This document shows positions 43,277 through 51,084 of a stretch of DNA of 64,000 bases, piece after piece. Under the pieces are notes generated by a model. That model saw only the letters and a list, made by a program, of their open reading frames with translations. It did no database searches and was not told where the DNA came from. Each line of letters opens with the position of its first letter. Position 1 is the first letter of the stretch. Source of the stretch: Saccharothrix deserti (lineage in GTDB: Bacteria; Actinomycetota; Actinomycetes; Mycobacteriales; Pseudonocardiaceae); assembly GCF_009769385.1 (NCBI RefSeq), contig NZ_VKAB01000018.1, forward strand, positions 1 through 64,000, written 5' to 3'. The translations under genes were made by a program, and so were the position numbers.

Positions 43277-44338
43277 GTGACCAGGGGGAACAACACCGAG
43301 GAAGAGCCGCTGCCGCCACGCTGGGCGGTGTGGGTGGCGCGTGCTGTCGCCGTGGTGGTCGTGGTGCCGGTGCGGCTGGTGTGGGAGGGGCTCAAGGCGG
43401 TCGGGCGGGCCGTGCACCGGTTCGTGCTGCGCCCGCTGTCGGGGGTGCTGAGGCGGATCTGGACGTCGGTGACCGCGCTGACCCGGTTTCTGTGGCGCCG
43501 GGTCGTCGTACCGATCGGCACGGGTTTGCGGCGGGTGTTCGGTGTTCTTGGTGCCGGGCTGCGCGGCGGCGGCGGGCTGCTGATGCGGTACTTGCTCAGG
43601 CCGACCGGGGCGTTGCTGCGGGCGTTGGCCAGCCTCGTGGGCCGTGGGCTCGGGGCGTTGGCCGACGGGCTGCGGCGGGGATTCCGCGCGCTGACCCGGT
43701 TCGCGCTGCGGCCTGCGGGGCGTGGTCTGCGCCGGCTGTTCGGGCCGGTAGGGCGGGGTTTGCGCGCGGCGGCCGTGGCCGTTGCGGGGTTCCTGCGCCG
43801 TGCGGTGGCGTCGACGCGTCGGCTGCTGCGGGTGGTGCTGCTCAATCCCGTGGTCTGGTGCTGGCGGACGCTGGTCGTGAAACCGCTGCGGTGGCTGTGG
43901 CGAAACGTCGCCGTGCCCACCGGACGGGCGATCGGCGCCGGGCTGTGGTGGCTGGTTCGGCTCTTCGCCGCGGCCCTGGTCTGGGCGTTCCGCCGGGTGG
44001 GACGGGTGCTGGCGGTGCTCGGCCGGGCGGTCCGCGACGCCTTCGTCCGGGCCGGCCGGCGGGTGGCGCTGCCGCTGTGGCGACTGCTGGCGAGTGCGTT
44101 CCGCGCGCTGGTCGTCATCCCGGTGAGATGGGCATACCGCACGTTGGTCGTCACCCCGGCCAAGTGGGTCCACCGCGCGGTGCTGGCACCTGCCGGTCGG
44201 CTGACCCGTCAGGTGTGGCGGGTCGCGGTGGTGGCTCCCCTCCGCCTGGTGCGCACGTCGATGGTCGAACCGGTCCGGCTGGCCGGCCGCCGGGTCCGCG
44301 GCCAACTCCGCAACGCGTTCGGCAATCGTCGTAGCTGA
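43277..44338 (+). CDS. Arg/Trp-rich protein built of 11-residue amphipathic repeats, unknown function
   Basis: About 353 residues, extremely rich in Arg, Val, Leu, Ala and Trp, with few acidic residues after an N-terminal E-E-E. Pro recurs at about 11-12-residue steps in motifs such as V-x-P-L-R-W-L-W-R, V-x-P-V-R-W-A-Y-R-T-L-V-V-T-P-A-K-W-V-H-R and V-A-P-L-R-L-V-R. An 11-residue period suits amphipathic helices lying on a membrane, as in apolipoprotein-like sequences. No known domain is recognised. Opposite-strand reading gives low-complexity sequence only, supporting this frame. The start is probably GTG 43277; no strong RBS is seen. The protein could bind membrane, lipid or nucleic acid. 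Confidence 0.6.
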   Translation: MTRGNNTEEEPLPPRWAVWVARAVAVVVVVPVRLVWEGLKAVGRAVHRFVLRPLSGVLRRIWTSVTALTRFLWRRVVVPIGTGLRRVFGVLGAGLRGGGGLLMRYLLRPTGALLRALASLVGRGLGALADGLRRGFRALTRFALRPAGRGLRRLFGPVGRGLRAAAVAVAGFLRRAVASTRRLLRVVLLNPVVWCWRTLVVKPLRWLWRNVAVPTGRAIGAGLWWLVRLFAAALVWAFRRVGRVLAVLGRAVRDAFVRAGRRVALPLWRLLASAFRALVVIPVRWAYRTLVVTPAKWVHRAVLAPAGRLTRQVWRVAVVAPLRLVRTSMVEPVRLAGRRVRGQLRNAFGNRRS

Positions 44339-44379
44339 GGGCATTTTCGGTGAACGCGCACTCGCGCGGTGGGTGACGC

Positions 44380-44396
44380 GGTAAGAGACACTTACC
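44380..44396 (+). promoter_or_regulatory. MarR autoregulatory operator
   Basis: GGTAAG-AGACA-CTTACC is a perfect 6-5-6 inverted repeat ending two bases before the GTG start of the MarR gene. A MarR-type dimer bound here would block transcription or translation of its own, probably leaderless, mRNA. Confidence 0.65.
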
Positions 44397-44398
44397 GG

Positions 44399-44845
44399 GT
44401 GACCAACGAGAACGGCCGCTCCGCTCCACCGGTGACCAGCACCTCCATCGTCGTGTTGACGTTGGCGCGCCGGATCGAGACCGAGCTCAACGCCGCTCTC
44501 GCACCGCTCGACCTCACGGTCAGCCGACTCGGGCTGCTCGGTCACATCGCCGGTGTGCCCGGGGTGTCGTTCAGCGACCTCGCGCGGATGTCCGGGACCA
44601 CGGTGCAAAGCGCGCACACGGCGGTGAAGGCGCTCGCCGCCGCCGGGCTGGTGCGCGACAACACCGCCCGTCCCGGCTCCGCCTCCGCCATCGAGGTCAC
44701 CCCGGAGGGCGCCCGTCTGCTCGAGTCGGCGAGAGCCGCGGTGGCCGAGGTCGACGACCGGCTGTTCGGACCCGACTCGGATCCGATCCAGCGGCAGGTG
44801 GGCGATGCCGTCCGGGCCGCGTTCGAGGGCATCGCCGGGTCCTGA
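44399..44845 (+). CDS. MarR-family transcriptional regulator
   Basis: About 148 residues. The winged HTH spans about 45-100: L-G-L-L-G-H-I-A-G-V-P-G-V-S-F-S-D-L-A-R-M, then T-T-V-Q-S-A-H-T-A-V-K-A-L as the recognition helix and G-L-V-R-D-N-T-A-R-P-G-S-A-S-A as the wing. N- and C-terminal helices form the dimer interface. Start GTG 44399 lies directly after the palindromic operator; an upstream in-frame ATG at 44369 would include the operator in coding sequence. It could control the next gene, whose own operators have the same 6-5-6 geometry but different half-sites. Confidence 0.85.
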   Translation: MTNENGRSAPPVTSTSIVVLTLARRIETELNAALAPLDLTVSRLGLLGHIAGVPGVSFSDLARMSGTTVQSAHTAVKALAAAGLVRDNTARPGSASAIEVTPEGARLLESARAAVAEVDDRLFGPDSDPIQRQVGDAVRAAFEGIAGS

Positions 44846-44887
44846 CCTGATCGCACGACGACGTCCCGGGGGCGATCTTTCCAGGCA

Positions 44888-44939
44888 AACCTTCAGAGTG
44901 ACTGAAGCTCGGTGCTAGGCTTCAGTCACCCTGAAGGTT
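44888..44939 (+). promoter_or_regulatory. Twin dyad operators around an extended -10 promoter
   Basis: CTTCAG-AGTGA-CTGAAG (44891-44907) and CTTCAG-TCACC-CTGAAG (44920-44936) are two copies of one 17-bp dyad. They also form a 20-bp inverted repeat with each other (44888-44907 against 44920-44939, one mismatch). Between and overlapping them lies TGC-TAGGCT (-10 at 44916-44921) with TTCAGA (44892-44897) 18 bases upstream. The arrangement would allow complete repression of the membrane protein gene at 44958. Confidence 0.65.
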
Positions 44940-44957
44940 GACGAGCGTGGAGTGATC

Positions 44958-45470
44958 ATGGAACACCTCTTGCTATCGGTGCACGTGTTGGCCGCCATCG
45001 TGTTCGTCGGCGGGTCGGCCGTCGCGACGAGCCTGTTTCCCCGCTACGCGCCGGTCGCCGTCGGCGTTCCCGCCGGTGCACCAGCGGGCGGTGCGCCGGC
45101 GGACGGCCCCCAACCGGAGCGTGCCCAGCAGGAGGGTGCACCGAGAGAGCGCAACCGCTCGGTGGCCGTCGCGCTGCACCGCATCACCCGGGGCTACGGC
45201 ATCGCCGGCATCATCGTCCCGGTCGCGGGGATCGTCCTGGCCTCCGCGCAGGACCGGATGGGCGAAATCTGGATCACCGTCTCCATGGTCCTGACCGCCG
45301 CCGCCGGCGCAATGCTCGCCCTGCAGATCGCTCCGCGCCAGCGTGACGCCCTCAACGAGCCGGACGACGGCACGCGGCTGCGCGCGCTCTCCATGCTCGC
45401 CGGCATCTACAACCTGTTGTGGGCGGCCGTCGTCGTTCTGATGATCGTGCGCCCCGGCTCGACCGCGTGA
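44958..45470 (+). CDS. Four-helix membrane protein (DUF2269-like)
   Basis: About 170 residues with four predicted membrane helices: about 5-26 (H-V-L-A-A-I-V-F-V-G-G), about 80-100 (G-I-A-G-I-I-V-P-V-A-G-I-V), about 108-126 and about 148-166. A hydrophilic Pro/Gly/Ala/Glu-rich loop (about 34-67) sits between helices 1 and 2 and looks inserted. The L-L-L-S-V-H-V-L-A-A-I-V-F-V-G-G start matches DUF2269/CopD-like proteins. ATG 44958 has GGAG five bases upstream. It lies under the twin operators and may be controlled by the MarR gene or another factor. Confidence 0.65.
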   Translation: MEHLLLSVHVLAAIVFVGGSAVATSLFPRYAPVAVGVPAGAPAGGAPADGPQPERAQQEGAPRERNRSVAVALHRITRGYGIAGIIVPVAGIVLASAQDRMGEIWITVSMVLTAAAGAMLALQIAPRQRDALNEPDDGTRLRALSMLAGIYNLLWAAVVVLMIVRPGSTA

Positions 45471-45726
45471 CGACTCGACCGCGTGACGACTCGACCGGGC
45501 GAACACTCCACTGTGGTGTGACGGGCCGCGCGAGAACGGGCCGTGGAACACGAAACGTAGCATCGACGTAACCCAATCGGGTGGTGTGATACGCCGTCGG
45601 AGGACTTGGAAGGCTTGATCGGCTAGTCGGTCACCAAGCGGGCACCCCTGGTCCCGACGGCCCCGACGCGGAACGTGCCGGACGGTCCGGTACCGCGCTC
45701 GGCCGCCAACAGGGAGGGATGACCCG

Positions 45727-46080
45727 ATGTCGCGTGAATCCCGTACAGCGAAGTCCCGTACACGGAAGTCCCGTGCGGCAGTGGCCCGCGCAGCAGTGGC
45801 ACGTGCGGCCGTTGTGGCCTGCACGGCGTTCGCCGCCTCCGCGCTCTCGTCGCTCGCCGCGGCACCGGCCCAGGCCGACCCCGGCATCTGCATCGACCAC
45901 GTGATGGAGAACGGCCACGAGGCGACCGACGCGGTGCTCAAGGCGTGCAAGATCGGCAAGACGGGCAAGAAGGCGGACGTCCAGGAATGCCGCCGAATGC
46001 TGGCCGGCGAGGGCGTGAGCGCCGACGTCGCGAAGCACGCGTGCCGGATCGCCTCGCACCCGGAGCCGACGTCCGCGTGA
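45727..46080 (+). CDS. Small secreted four-cysteine protein
   Basis: 117 residues. The N-terminus contains short repeats (K-S-R-T-R-K-S-R, A-A-V-A-R-A-A-V-A-R-A-A-V) forming a long basic n-region. A signal peptide cleaved near A-Q-A-D (about 50) follows. The ~67-residue mature part has four Cys (G-I-C-I, K-A-C-K, Q-E-C-R, H-A-C-R) in helical context, suggesting two disulfides. It resembles no characterised family. The RBS AGGGA is about seven bases before ATG 45727. Upstream 256 bases hold no gene. A hairpin terminator follows. Confidence 0.6.
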   Translation: MSRESRTAKSRTRKSRAAVARAAVARAAVVACTAFAASALSSLAAAPAQADPGICIDHVMENGHEATDAVLKACKIGKTGKKADVQECRRMLAGEGVSADVAKHACRIASHPEPTSA

Positions 46081-46087
46081 CGCTCCC

Positions 46088-46112
46088 GCGCCTTGTCGCG
46101 TGAACAAGGCGC
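46088..46112 (+). terminator. Hairpin after the small secreted protein
   Basis: GCGCCTTGT (46088-46096) pairs perfectly with ACAAGGCGC (46104-46112). It separates the small gene from the polyketide operon. Confidence 0.6.
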
Positions 46113-46235
46113 GTCAGGTGCTCCCCACAGCTTGCGAACGACAGCTACCGAACGAACGGCGTGACCGCGAATCGACCCACGGGGTCGCGTGCGGTCGCGT
46201 GGCCGAGTTCGTCCTGCGCGTCCTGAGGAGGCGTC

Positions 46236-46592
46236 ATGGTTTCGACGGCTGACCGCCTGCGAGTGATCTTCCGGCTGCGCGTGGCGGACGGTGCCGAGGA
46301 CCGTTTTCTCGCTGCCTACCGGCAGATCCGCCACCGAGTGGCGCAAGTGGACGGTTACCTGGGCGACCAATTGTGCCAGTCGGAGGACGATCCCGCCGAC
46401 TGGGTGATCACCAGCGAGTGGTCGACCCCGGCGCACTTCCACGCGTGGGAGGCCGGGGCGGGCCACCGCGAACTCGCGGCTCCGCTGATGGCGTGCGTGA
46501 CGGCGCGGGAGTCGCTGCGGTACCGCGTCCGCCTCGCCACCGCGGCGGCGGCGGCGATGTCGAGCACGGACTTGTTGGAGGCGAAGTCGTGA
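46236..46592 (+). CDS. Antibiotic-biosynthesis-monooxygenase (ABM)-fold protein, first gene of the aromatic PKS operon
   Basis: 118 residues with a ferredoxin-like ABM fold: L-R-V-I-F-R-L-R-V strand, D-G-Y-L-G-D-Q-L loop, W-V-I-T-S-E-W strand and the helix F-H-A-W-E. ABM proteins in aromatic polyketide clusters oxidise anthrone-type intermediates to quinones or aid cyclisation. The next gene's GTG overlaps its stop (GTGA, 46589-46592). ATG 46236 follows GAGGAGG-like GAGGAGGCGTC. This is the apparent start of a nine-gene operon running to 52666. Confidence 0.8.
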   Translation: MVSTADRLRVIFRLRVADGAEDRFLAAYRQIRHRVAQVDGYLGDQLCQSEDDPADWVITSEWSTPAHFHAWEAGAGHRELAAPLMACVTARESLRYRVRLATAAAAAMSSTDLLEAKS

Positions 46593-47197
46593 ACCGCTAT
46601 GCGTTGACGTTCCCGGTGCGGCCGGGGTCCGAGGCCACGGTGGCCGAGATCCTGTCCGGTTACGCCGCACCACCCGCGGGCCGACCGGAGGCCGCGCTCC
46701 CCCTGCTGGACCGGACGTCGGTCTTCATGGCCGGAACGGTCGTGGTGCGCGTCGTGGACATCACCTGTCCACCCGCGGAGGCCATCCGGCACCTGGCCGG
46801 GCAGCCGCAGATCCGGGCGGTGGAGGAGCAGCTGCGGCCGTACCTGGCCGAGGACCGCGACCTGTCCGACGCCGCCGGTCGGCGGCGTTTCCTGGCCACC
46901 TCCGTGATGCGGGTCGTGGCCAACCGGAACGGGCACACCGGTCACCTGCCCCGCACCGCCGCGCTCTACCAGACGTTGCCGCGGCAGGGCCGTGAGGTGG
47001 CCCGGCTGCTCGCGGCCGAAGGCCCGGCTCCCGGTTGCGGCGCAACGGTGTTCCGGCGGCGCGACATGGTGGTGCACCTGCTGGAGTCGCCCGACGGGAT
47101 GATCGCCGTGCCGCTGGCGGGCCTGCTCGCGCCGCTGGTCCGGCTGGCGCGCCCGATGACGTTGGTGACCGATCGGGTTGTGGGGGCGATGGCATGA
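46589..47197 (+). CDS. SchA/CurD-like protein (whiE ORFI-type)
   Basis: 202 residues. The N-terminal half begins Y-A-L-T-F-P-V-R-P-G-S-E and contains V-V-V-R-V-V-D-I, as in SchA/CurD-domain proteins found only in spore-pigment-type polyketide clusters. The C-terminal half (F-L-A-T-S-V-M-R-V-V-A-N-R; C-G-A-T-V-F-R-R-R-D-M-V-V) may be a second copy of the ABM-like fold. Its exact step is unknown. GTG 46589 overlaps the upstream stop, and its own stop overlaps the cupin ATG. The presence of this gene is strong support for a whiE-like pathway. Confidence 0.82.
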   Translation: MNRYALTFPVRPGSEATVAEILSGYAAPPAGRPEAALPLLDRTSVFMAGTVVVRVVDITCPPAEAIRHLAGQPQIRAVEEQLRPYLAEDRDLSDAAGRRRFLATSVMRVVANRNGHTGHLPRTAALYQTLPRQGREVARLLAAEGPAPGCGATVFRRRDMVVHLLESPDGMIAVPLAGLLAPLVRLARPMTLVTDRVVGAMA

Positions 47198-47583
47198 CCG
47201 GCCAACTGCACCGAACCGTGAGCCCGCGCGACGTGCCACCCAACCGGGCGCGCGGCGGCGAGCTCCGGGTCCTGCTGAGCCCGACGACCGTCGGCGCGAC
47301 CGGCGGGTTCCTCGGGGTGCTGCTGCTGGAGCCCGGTGAGCAGGTGAACGAGCACTACCACCCGTACTCCGAGGAGTTCCTGTACGTCGTCGAGGGCGAG
47401 ATCGAGGTGGACCTCGACGACGTGCCGCACGCGCTGCGCGCCGACCAGGCGATCATGGTCCCGATCGGGGTCCGCCACCGGGTGCGCAACACCGGTTCCA
47501 CGCGTGCCCGCGCGGTGTTCCAGCTGTGCCCGCTCGCGCCCCGGCCCGAACTGGGGCACGTGGACACGGAGCGGTCGCCGTGA
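47194..47583 (+). CDS. Cupin-domain protein (whiE ORFII-type)
   Basis: 129 residues. Cupin motif 1 is H-Y-H-P-Y-S-E-E-F-L-Y-V-V-E-G-E; motif 2 is P-I-G-V-R-H-R-V-R-N, so the His/Glu metal ligands are present. In spore-pigment clusters this cupin follows the SchA/CurD gene and is thought to assist cyclisation or modification. ATG 47194 overlaps the preceding stop (ATGA) and the KS-alpha GTG overlaps its stop (GTGA). Confidence 0.82.
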   Translation: MTGQLHRTVSPRDVPPNRARGGELRVLLSPTTVGATGGFLGVLLLEPGEQVNEHYHPYSEEFLYVVEGEIEVDLDDVPHALRADQAIMVPIGVRHRVRNTGSTRARAVFQLCPLAPRPELGHVDTERSP

Positions 47584-48836
47584 CGCGCCGGGTGGTCGTC
47601 ACCGGCCTGGGGGTGGTGGCACCGGGCGGCAACGGCACGAAGGCGTTCTGGGAGCTGCTGACCTCGGGGCGCACCGCCACCCGGCCGATCAGCCTGTTCG
47701 ACGCGGAGGGGTTCCGGTCGAGGATCGCCGCCGAGTGCGATTTCGACCCGGTGGACGCGGGGCTCGGCCCGGCCGAGGTCGCCCGCATGGACCGGTACGT
47801 CCAGTTCGCCGCCGTGGCCGCGGACGAGGCGTGGCGCCGGGCGGAGGTCGACGTGGAGGACCCGTGGCGGTTGGGGGTGTGCATGGGTTCGGCCGTTGGC
47901 GGCACGACGCTGCTGGAGCTGGACTACGTGGCCACCTCCCACGCGGGCGCCGACTGGCTGGTCGACGAGCGGTTGGCGTCACCGTTCCTGCACCGCGCCC
48001 TGTCGCCGGCCGCGCTCGCCGGCGAGGTCGCCGACCGAGTCGGCGCACGCGGGCCCGTGCGCACGGTGTCCACCGGCTGCACGGCCGGACTGGACGCGGT
48101 CGGCCACGCCGCGCGCCTCATCGAGGAGGACCGGGCGGACGTGGTCGTCACGGGCGCGTCCGAGTCCCCGATCTCGCCGATCGCGGTGGCCTGCTTCGAC
48201 GCCATCCGCGCGACGTCGGCGCGCAACGACGATCCGGCGCACGCCGCCCGACCGTTCGACCGCGACCGGGACGGGTTCGTGATCGGCGAGGGCGCGGCGG
48301 TGCTGGTGCTGGAGGAGTGGGAGCACGCCCACCGCCGGGGCGCGGTGGTGCACGCCGAGGTGGCGGGCTTCGCCACCCGCAGCAACGCCTACCACATGAC
48401 CGGCCTGAAGCCGGACGGCGTCGAGATGGCCGAGGCGGTGCGGCGGGCCATGGAACAGGCGAGGCTGGGACCGTCCGACGTGGACTACATCAACGCGCAC
48501 GGCTCCGGCACCCGGCAGAACGACCGGCACGAGACCGACGCGTTCCGGCGGGTGTTCGGCGAGCGGGCGTACGAGGTGCCGGTCAGCTCGATCAAGTCGA
48601 TGATCGGCCACTCGCTCGGCGCCATCGGCTCCATCGAACTGGCGGCCTGCGTGCTGGCGCTGACCAACGGCGTCGTCCCGCCGACCGCGAACCTGGACAC
48701 GCCCGACCCGGAGTGCGACCTGGACTACGTGCCGCACACCGCCAGGGAACGGGATCTGCGCGCGGTGCTGTCGGTCGGCAGCGGCTTCGGCGGGTTCCAG
48801 TCCGCGGTGGTGCTGACCCGAGTGGGGCGGTCATGA
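47580..48836 (+). CDS. Type II PKS ketosynthase alpha (KS-alpha)
   Basis: 418 residues of the KAS II fold. The catalytic Cys is C167 in V-S-T-G-C-T-A-G and the two His are H307 (I-N-A-H-G-S-G-T) and H344 (G-H-S-L-G-A), the spacing expected for aromatic polyketide ketosynthases. It extends the poly-beta-ketone chain with malonyl-ACP as a heterodimer with KS-beta. GTG 47580 overlaps the cupin stop; its own stop overlaps the KS-beta ATG (48833-48836), giving strict 1:1 coupling. Context assigns it to a spore-pigment-type pathway. Confidence 0.93.
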   Translation: MTRRVVVTGLGVVAPGGNGTKAFWELLTSGRTATRPISLFDAEGFRSRIAAECDFDPVDAGLGPAEVARMDRYVQFAAVAADEAWRRAEVDVEDPWRLGVCMGSAVGGTTLLELDYVATSHAGADWLVDERLASPFLHRALSPAALAGEVADRVGARGPVRTVSTGCTAGLDAVGHAARLIEEDRADVVVTGASESPISPIAVACFDAIRATSARNDDPAHAARPFDRDRDGFVIGEGAAVLVLEEWEHAHRRGAVVHAEVAGFATRSNAYHMTGLKPDGVEMAEAVRRAMEQARLGPSDVDYINAHGSGTRQNDRHETDAFRRVFGERAYEVPVSSIKSMIGHSLGAIGSIELAACVLALTNGVVPPTANLDTPDPECDLDYVPHTARERDLRAVLSVGSGFGGFQSAVVLTRVGRS

Positions 48837-50044
48837 ACGCCGTCGTGACCGGTCTCGGTGTGATCGCCCCGAGCGGTATCGGGGTCGACGAGTTCTGGCC
48901 CGCCGTCCGGGACGGGCACGTGGCCCTGGGTCCGTTGGGCCGGATCGAGCCCAACCCGTACCCGGTGGTCGTCGCGGGCGAGGTGAGCGGGTTCGAGCCG
49001 GACGCCTGGATCGACCCGCGGATCACCGTGCAGACCGACCGGTTCACCCACTTCGCGCTCGCCGCGGCGGCCATGGCGCTGCGCGACGCCGATCTCGACC
49101 CGGCCACCGTGCCGCCGTTCGGGTTCGGCGTGGTGACGGCGAGCTACTCGGGCGGTGTGGAGTTCGGCCAGCGGGAGATCGAACGGCTGTGGAAGAACGG
49201 ACCCGAGCACGTCGGCCCGTACCAGTCGATCGCGTGGTTCTACGCCGCCTGCACCGGCCAGATCTCCATCGGCAACGGCCTGCGCGGGCCGTCCGGGGTC
49301 CTGGTGGCGGACGAGGCGGGCGGTCTCGACGCCTTCGCGACCGCCGGCGGTGAGCTGTCCCGGGGCGCCAAGGCGATGCTCGTGGGCGGCGCCGAGGCCC
49401 CGTTCTGCCCGTACGCGGTGTGCTGCCAACTCGGGCTCGGCCTGCTGAGCCCGGGTGAGGACCCGACCACCGCCTACCTGCCGTTCACCACGCACGCCAA
49501 CGGTTTCACACCGGGCGAGGGCGGCGCGATGCTCGTCGTCGAGGACGAGGAGTCCGCACGTGCGCGGGGCGCGGACGCACGGGCCGTCGTCGCGGGGCAC
49601 TGCGCCACCTACACGGGCACGCAGCGCTTCGACCGGTCGGCCGAAGGACTGCTGCGGGCGGCCGAGGGCGCGTTGGCCGAGGCCGGCGTCGACGCCGCCG
49701 ACGTGGACGCGGTCTTCCTCGACGCGATGGCCGGCCAAGACGCCGACGCCGCCGAAGCCGAGGCCGTGCGCCGGTTGTTCGGCGAACGAGCCGACCGGGT
49801 GCCGGTGACCGCGCCCAAGACCGGGTACGGGCGCTGCTACGCGGGCGCCGCCGTGCTCGACGTCGCCGCCGCGGTCCTGGCCATCGAGCACGGCGCCGTG
49901 CCGCCCACACCGGGCGTGCGCGACTGCCGGTTCGACTTCGATCTCGTCACCGGAGCCGCCCGCGCGGCCGACATCCGCACCGTCCTGGTCCTGTCCCGCG
50001 GTCTGCACGGCGGGAACTCGGCGCTGGTGCTCCGGCATCCGTAA
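48833..50044 (+). CDS. Type II PKS chain-length factor (KS-beta)
   Basis: 403 residues, homologous to KS-alpha but without the active-site Cys. At the position corresponding to it, where most chain-length factors have Gln161, this protein has E161 in V-A-D-E-A-G-G-L-D. Other marks are P-N-P-Y-P, S-I-A-W-F-Y-A-A-C-T-G-Q-I-S-I and K-T-G-Y-G-R-C-Y-A-G-A. KS-beta sets polyketide length and decarboxylates malonyl-ACP. Residues lining the chain tunnel cannot be read without a structure, so chain length is not predicted. The gene is coupled to KS-alpha by ATGA overlap and followed 23 bases later by the ACP gene. Confidence 0.92.
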   Translation: MNAVVTGLGVIAPSGIGVDEFWPAVRDGHVALGPLGRIEPNPYPVVVAGEVSGFEPDAWIDPRITVQTDRFTHFALAAAAMALRDADLDPATVPPFGFGVVTASYSGGVEFGQREIERLWKNGPEHVGPYQSIAWFYAACTGQISIGNGLRGPSGVLVADEAGGLDAFATAGGELSRGAKAMLVGGAEAPFCPYAVCCQLGLGLLSPGEDPTTAYLPFTTHANGFTPGEGGAMLVVEDEESARARGADARAVVAGHCATYTGTQRFDRSAEGLLRAAEGALAEAGVDAADVDAVFLDAMAGQDADAAEAEAVRRLFGERADRVPVTAPKTGYGRCYAGAAVLDVAAAVLAIEHGAVPPTPGVRDCRFDFDLVTGAARAADIRTVLVLSRGLHGGNSALVLRHP

Positions 50045-50067
50045 CCGATCTTGAGGAGGCAACTGAC

Positions 50068-50310
50068 GTGGACAAGCAACTTTCACCCAACGACCTGGCC
50101 GCGCTGATCAGCCGCTGCACCGGTGTCACCGTGACCGGTGAGCAGGTCACCGACGCGGGCCGCAGCTTCGCCGATCTCGGCGTGGACTCCCTCGGCCTGA
50201 TGGGCGTCCTGGCCGAGCTGCAACGCAACCACGGCATGTCCCGCAGCGTCGACATGCAGCCCAACCAGTCGCCGCGAGAACTGCTGGCCCTGCTGGGCGG
50301 GAGGGCTTGA
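50068..50310 (+). CDS. Acyl carrier protein of the aromatic PKS
   Basis: 80 residues. The phosphopantetheine attachment Ser is S41 in L-G-V-D-S-L-G, as usual for type II PKS carriers. GTG 50068 is preceded by GAGGAGG. With KS-alpha and KS-beta it completes the minimal PKS. No dedicated phosphopantetheinyl transferase or malonyltransferase is in the window; these are normally borrowed from primary metabolism. Confidence 0.92.
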   Translation: MDKQLSPNDLAALISRCTGVTVTGEQVTDAGRSFADLGVDSLGLMGVLAELQRNHGMSRSVDMQPNQSPRELLALLGGRA

Positions 50311-50311
50311 G

Positions 50312-50770
50312 ATGGCCGGGCACACCGACAACGAGATCGTCATCGACGCGCCGATGGACCTGGTGTGGGAACGCACCAACGACGTGGAGAGCTGGCCGGA
50401 GCTGTTCAGCGAGTACGCGTCGGCGCAGGTACTGGAACGCGACGGGAACCGCGTCCTGTTCCGGCTCACCATGCACCCGGACGCGGACGGCCACGTGTGG
50501 ACGTGGGTGTCCGAACGCGTCGCCGACCCCACCACCAGGACGGTCACCGCACGGCGCGTCACCACCGGCCCGTTCGAGCGGATGGACATCCGGTGGACCT
50601 ACGAGCAGGTCGACGGGGGTGTGCGGATGCGCTGGACGCAGGACTTCGAGATGAAGCCCGACGCGCCCGTGGACGACGCCGGCATGACCAGGCACATCAA
50701 CGAGAACAGCCGCGTCCAGATGTCGCTGATCAAGCTGAAGGTCGAGGAGCTCGCATGCACCGCACCCTGA
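50312..50770 (+). CDS. Polyketide aromatase/cyclase (SRPBCC fold)
   Basis: 152 residues of the START/SRPBCC type: I-V-I-D-A-P-M-D-L-V-W-E-R-T-N-D-V-E-S-W is the canonical first strand-helix of TcmN-like aromatase/cyclases, followed by W-P-E-L-F-S-E-Y and the C-terminal helix H-I-N-E-N-S-R-V-Q-M-S-L-I. It would direct first-ring closure and aromatisation of the nascent polyketide, equivalent to whiE ORFVI. Starts one base after the ACP stop. Its 3' end overlaps the next gene by 16 bases. Confidence 0.88.
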   Translation: MAGHTDNEIVIDAPMDLVWERTNDVESWPELFSEYASAQVLERDGNRVLFRLTMHPDADGHVWTWVSERVADPTTRTVTARRVTTGPFERMDIRWTYEQVDGGVRMRWTQDFEMKPDAPVDDAGMTRHINENSRVQMSLIKLKVEELACTAP

Positions 50771-51084
50771 TCGTCGCCCGCATGGTCCCGGACGCCGCCG
50801 ACAAGATCGCGGCGGCGTTCGCGAACTCGGACCACCACACGGACCTGGCCGCCTCGATCGGCGTGCGGGCGCGCAGCCTGTTCCAGTTCGGCGACGTGTA
50901 CATGCACCTGATCGAGAGCGACAGGCCTGTCGAAGACGCGGTGATGGCGTACCGCGACCACCCCGAGTTCCAGCGGATCGGCGAGGAGCTGCGGCCGTTC
51001 GTCACCCCGTACGACCCCGAGACGTGGCGTGCGCCGAAGGACGCCATGGCGCACGAGTTCTACCGGTGGGAACGCCATGGGTGA
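50755..51084 (+). CDS. TcmI-type polyketide cyclase
   Basis: 109 residues with the dimeric ferredoxin-like fold of TcmI: R-T-L-I-V-A-R-M-V-P, S-L-F-Q-F-G-D-V-Y-M-H-L-I-E and the C-terminal R-P-F-V-T-P-Y-D-P-E-T-W motif. Members close later rings in tetracenomycin and spore-pigment pathways (whiE ORFVII-type). ATG 50755 lies inside the preceding gene; its stop overlaps the hydroxylase start by eight bases, so all three are coupled. Confidence 0.9.
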   Translation: MHRTLIVARMVPDAADKIAAAFANSDHHTDLAASIGVRARSLFQFGDVYMHLIESDRPVEDAVMAYRDHPEFQRIGEELRPFVTPYDPETWRAPKDAMAHEFYRWERHG

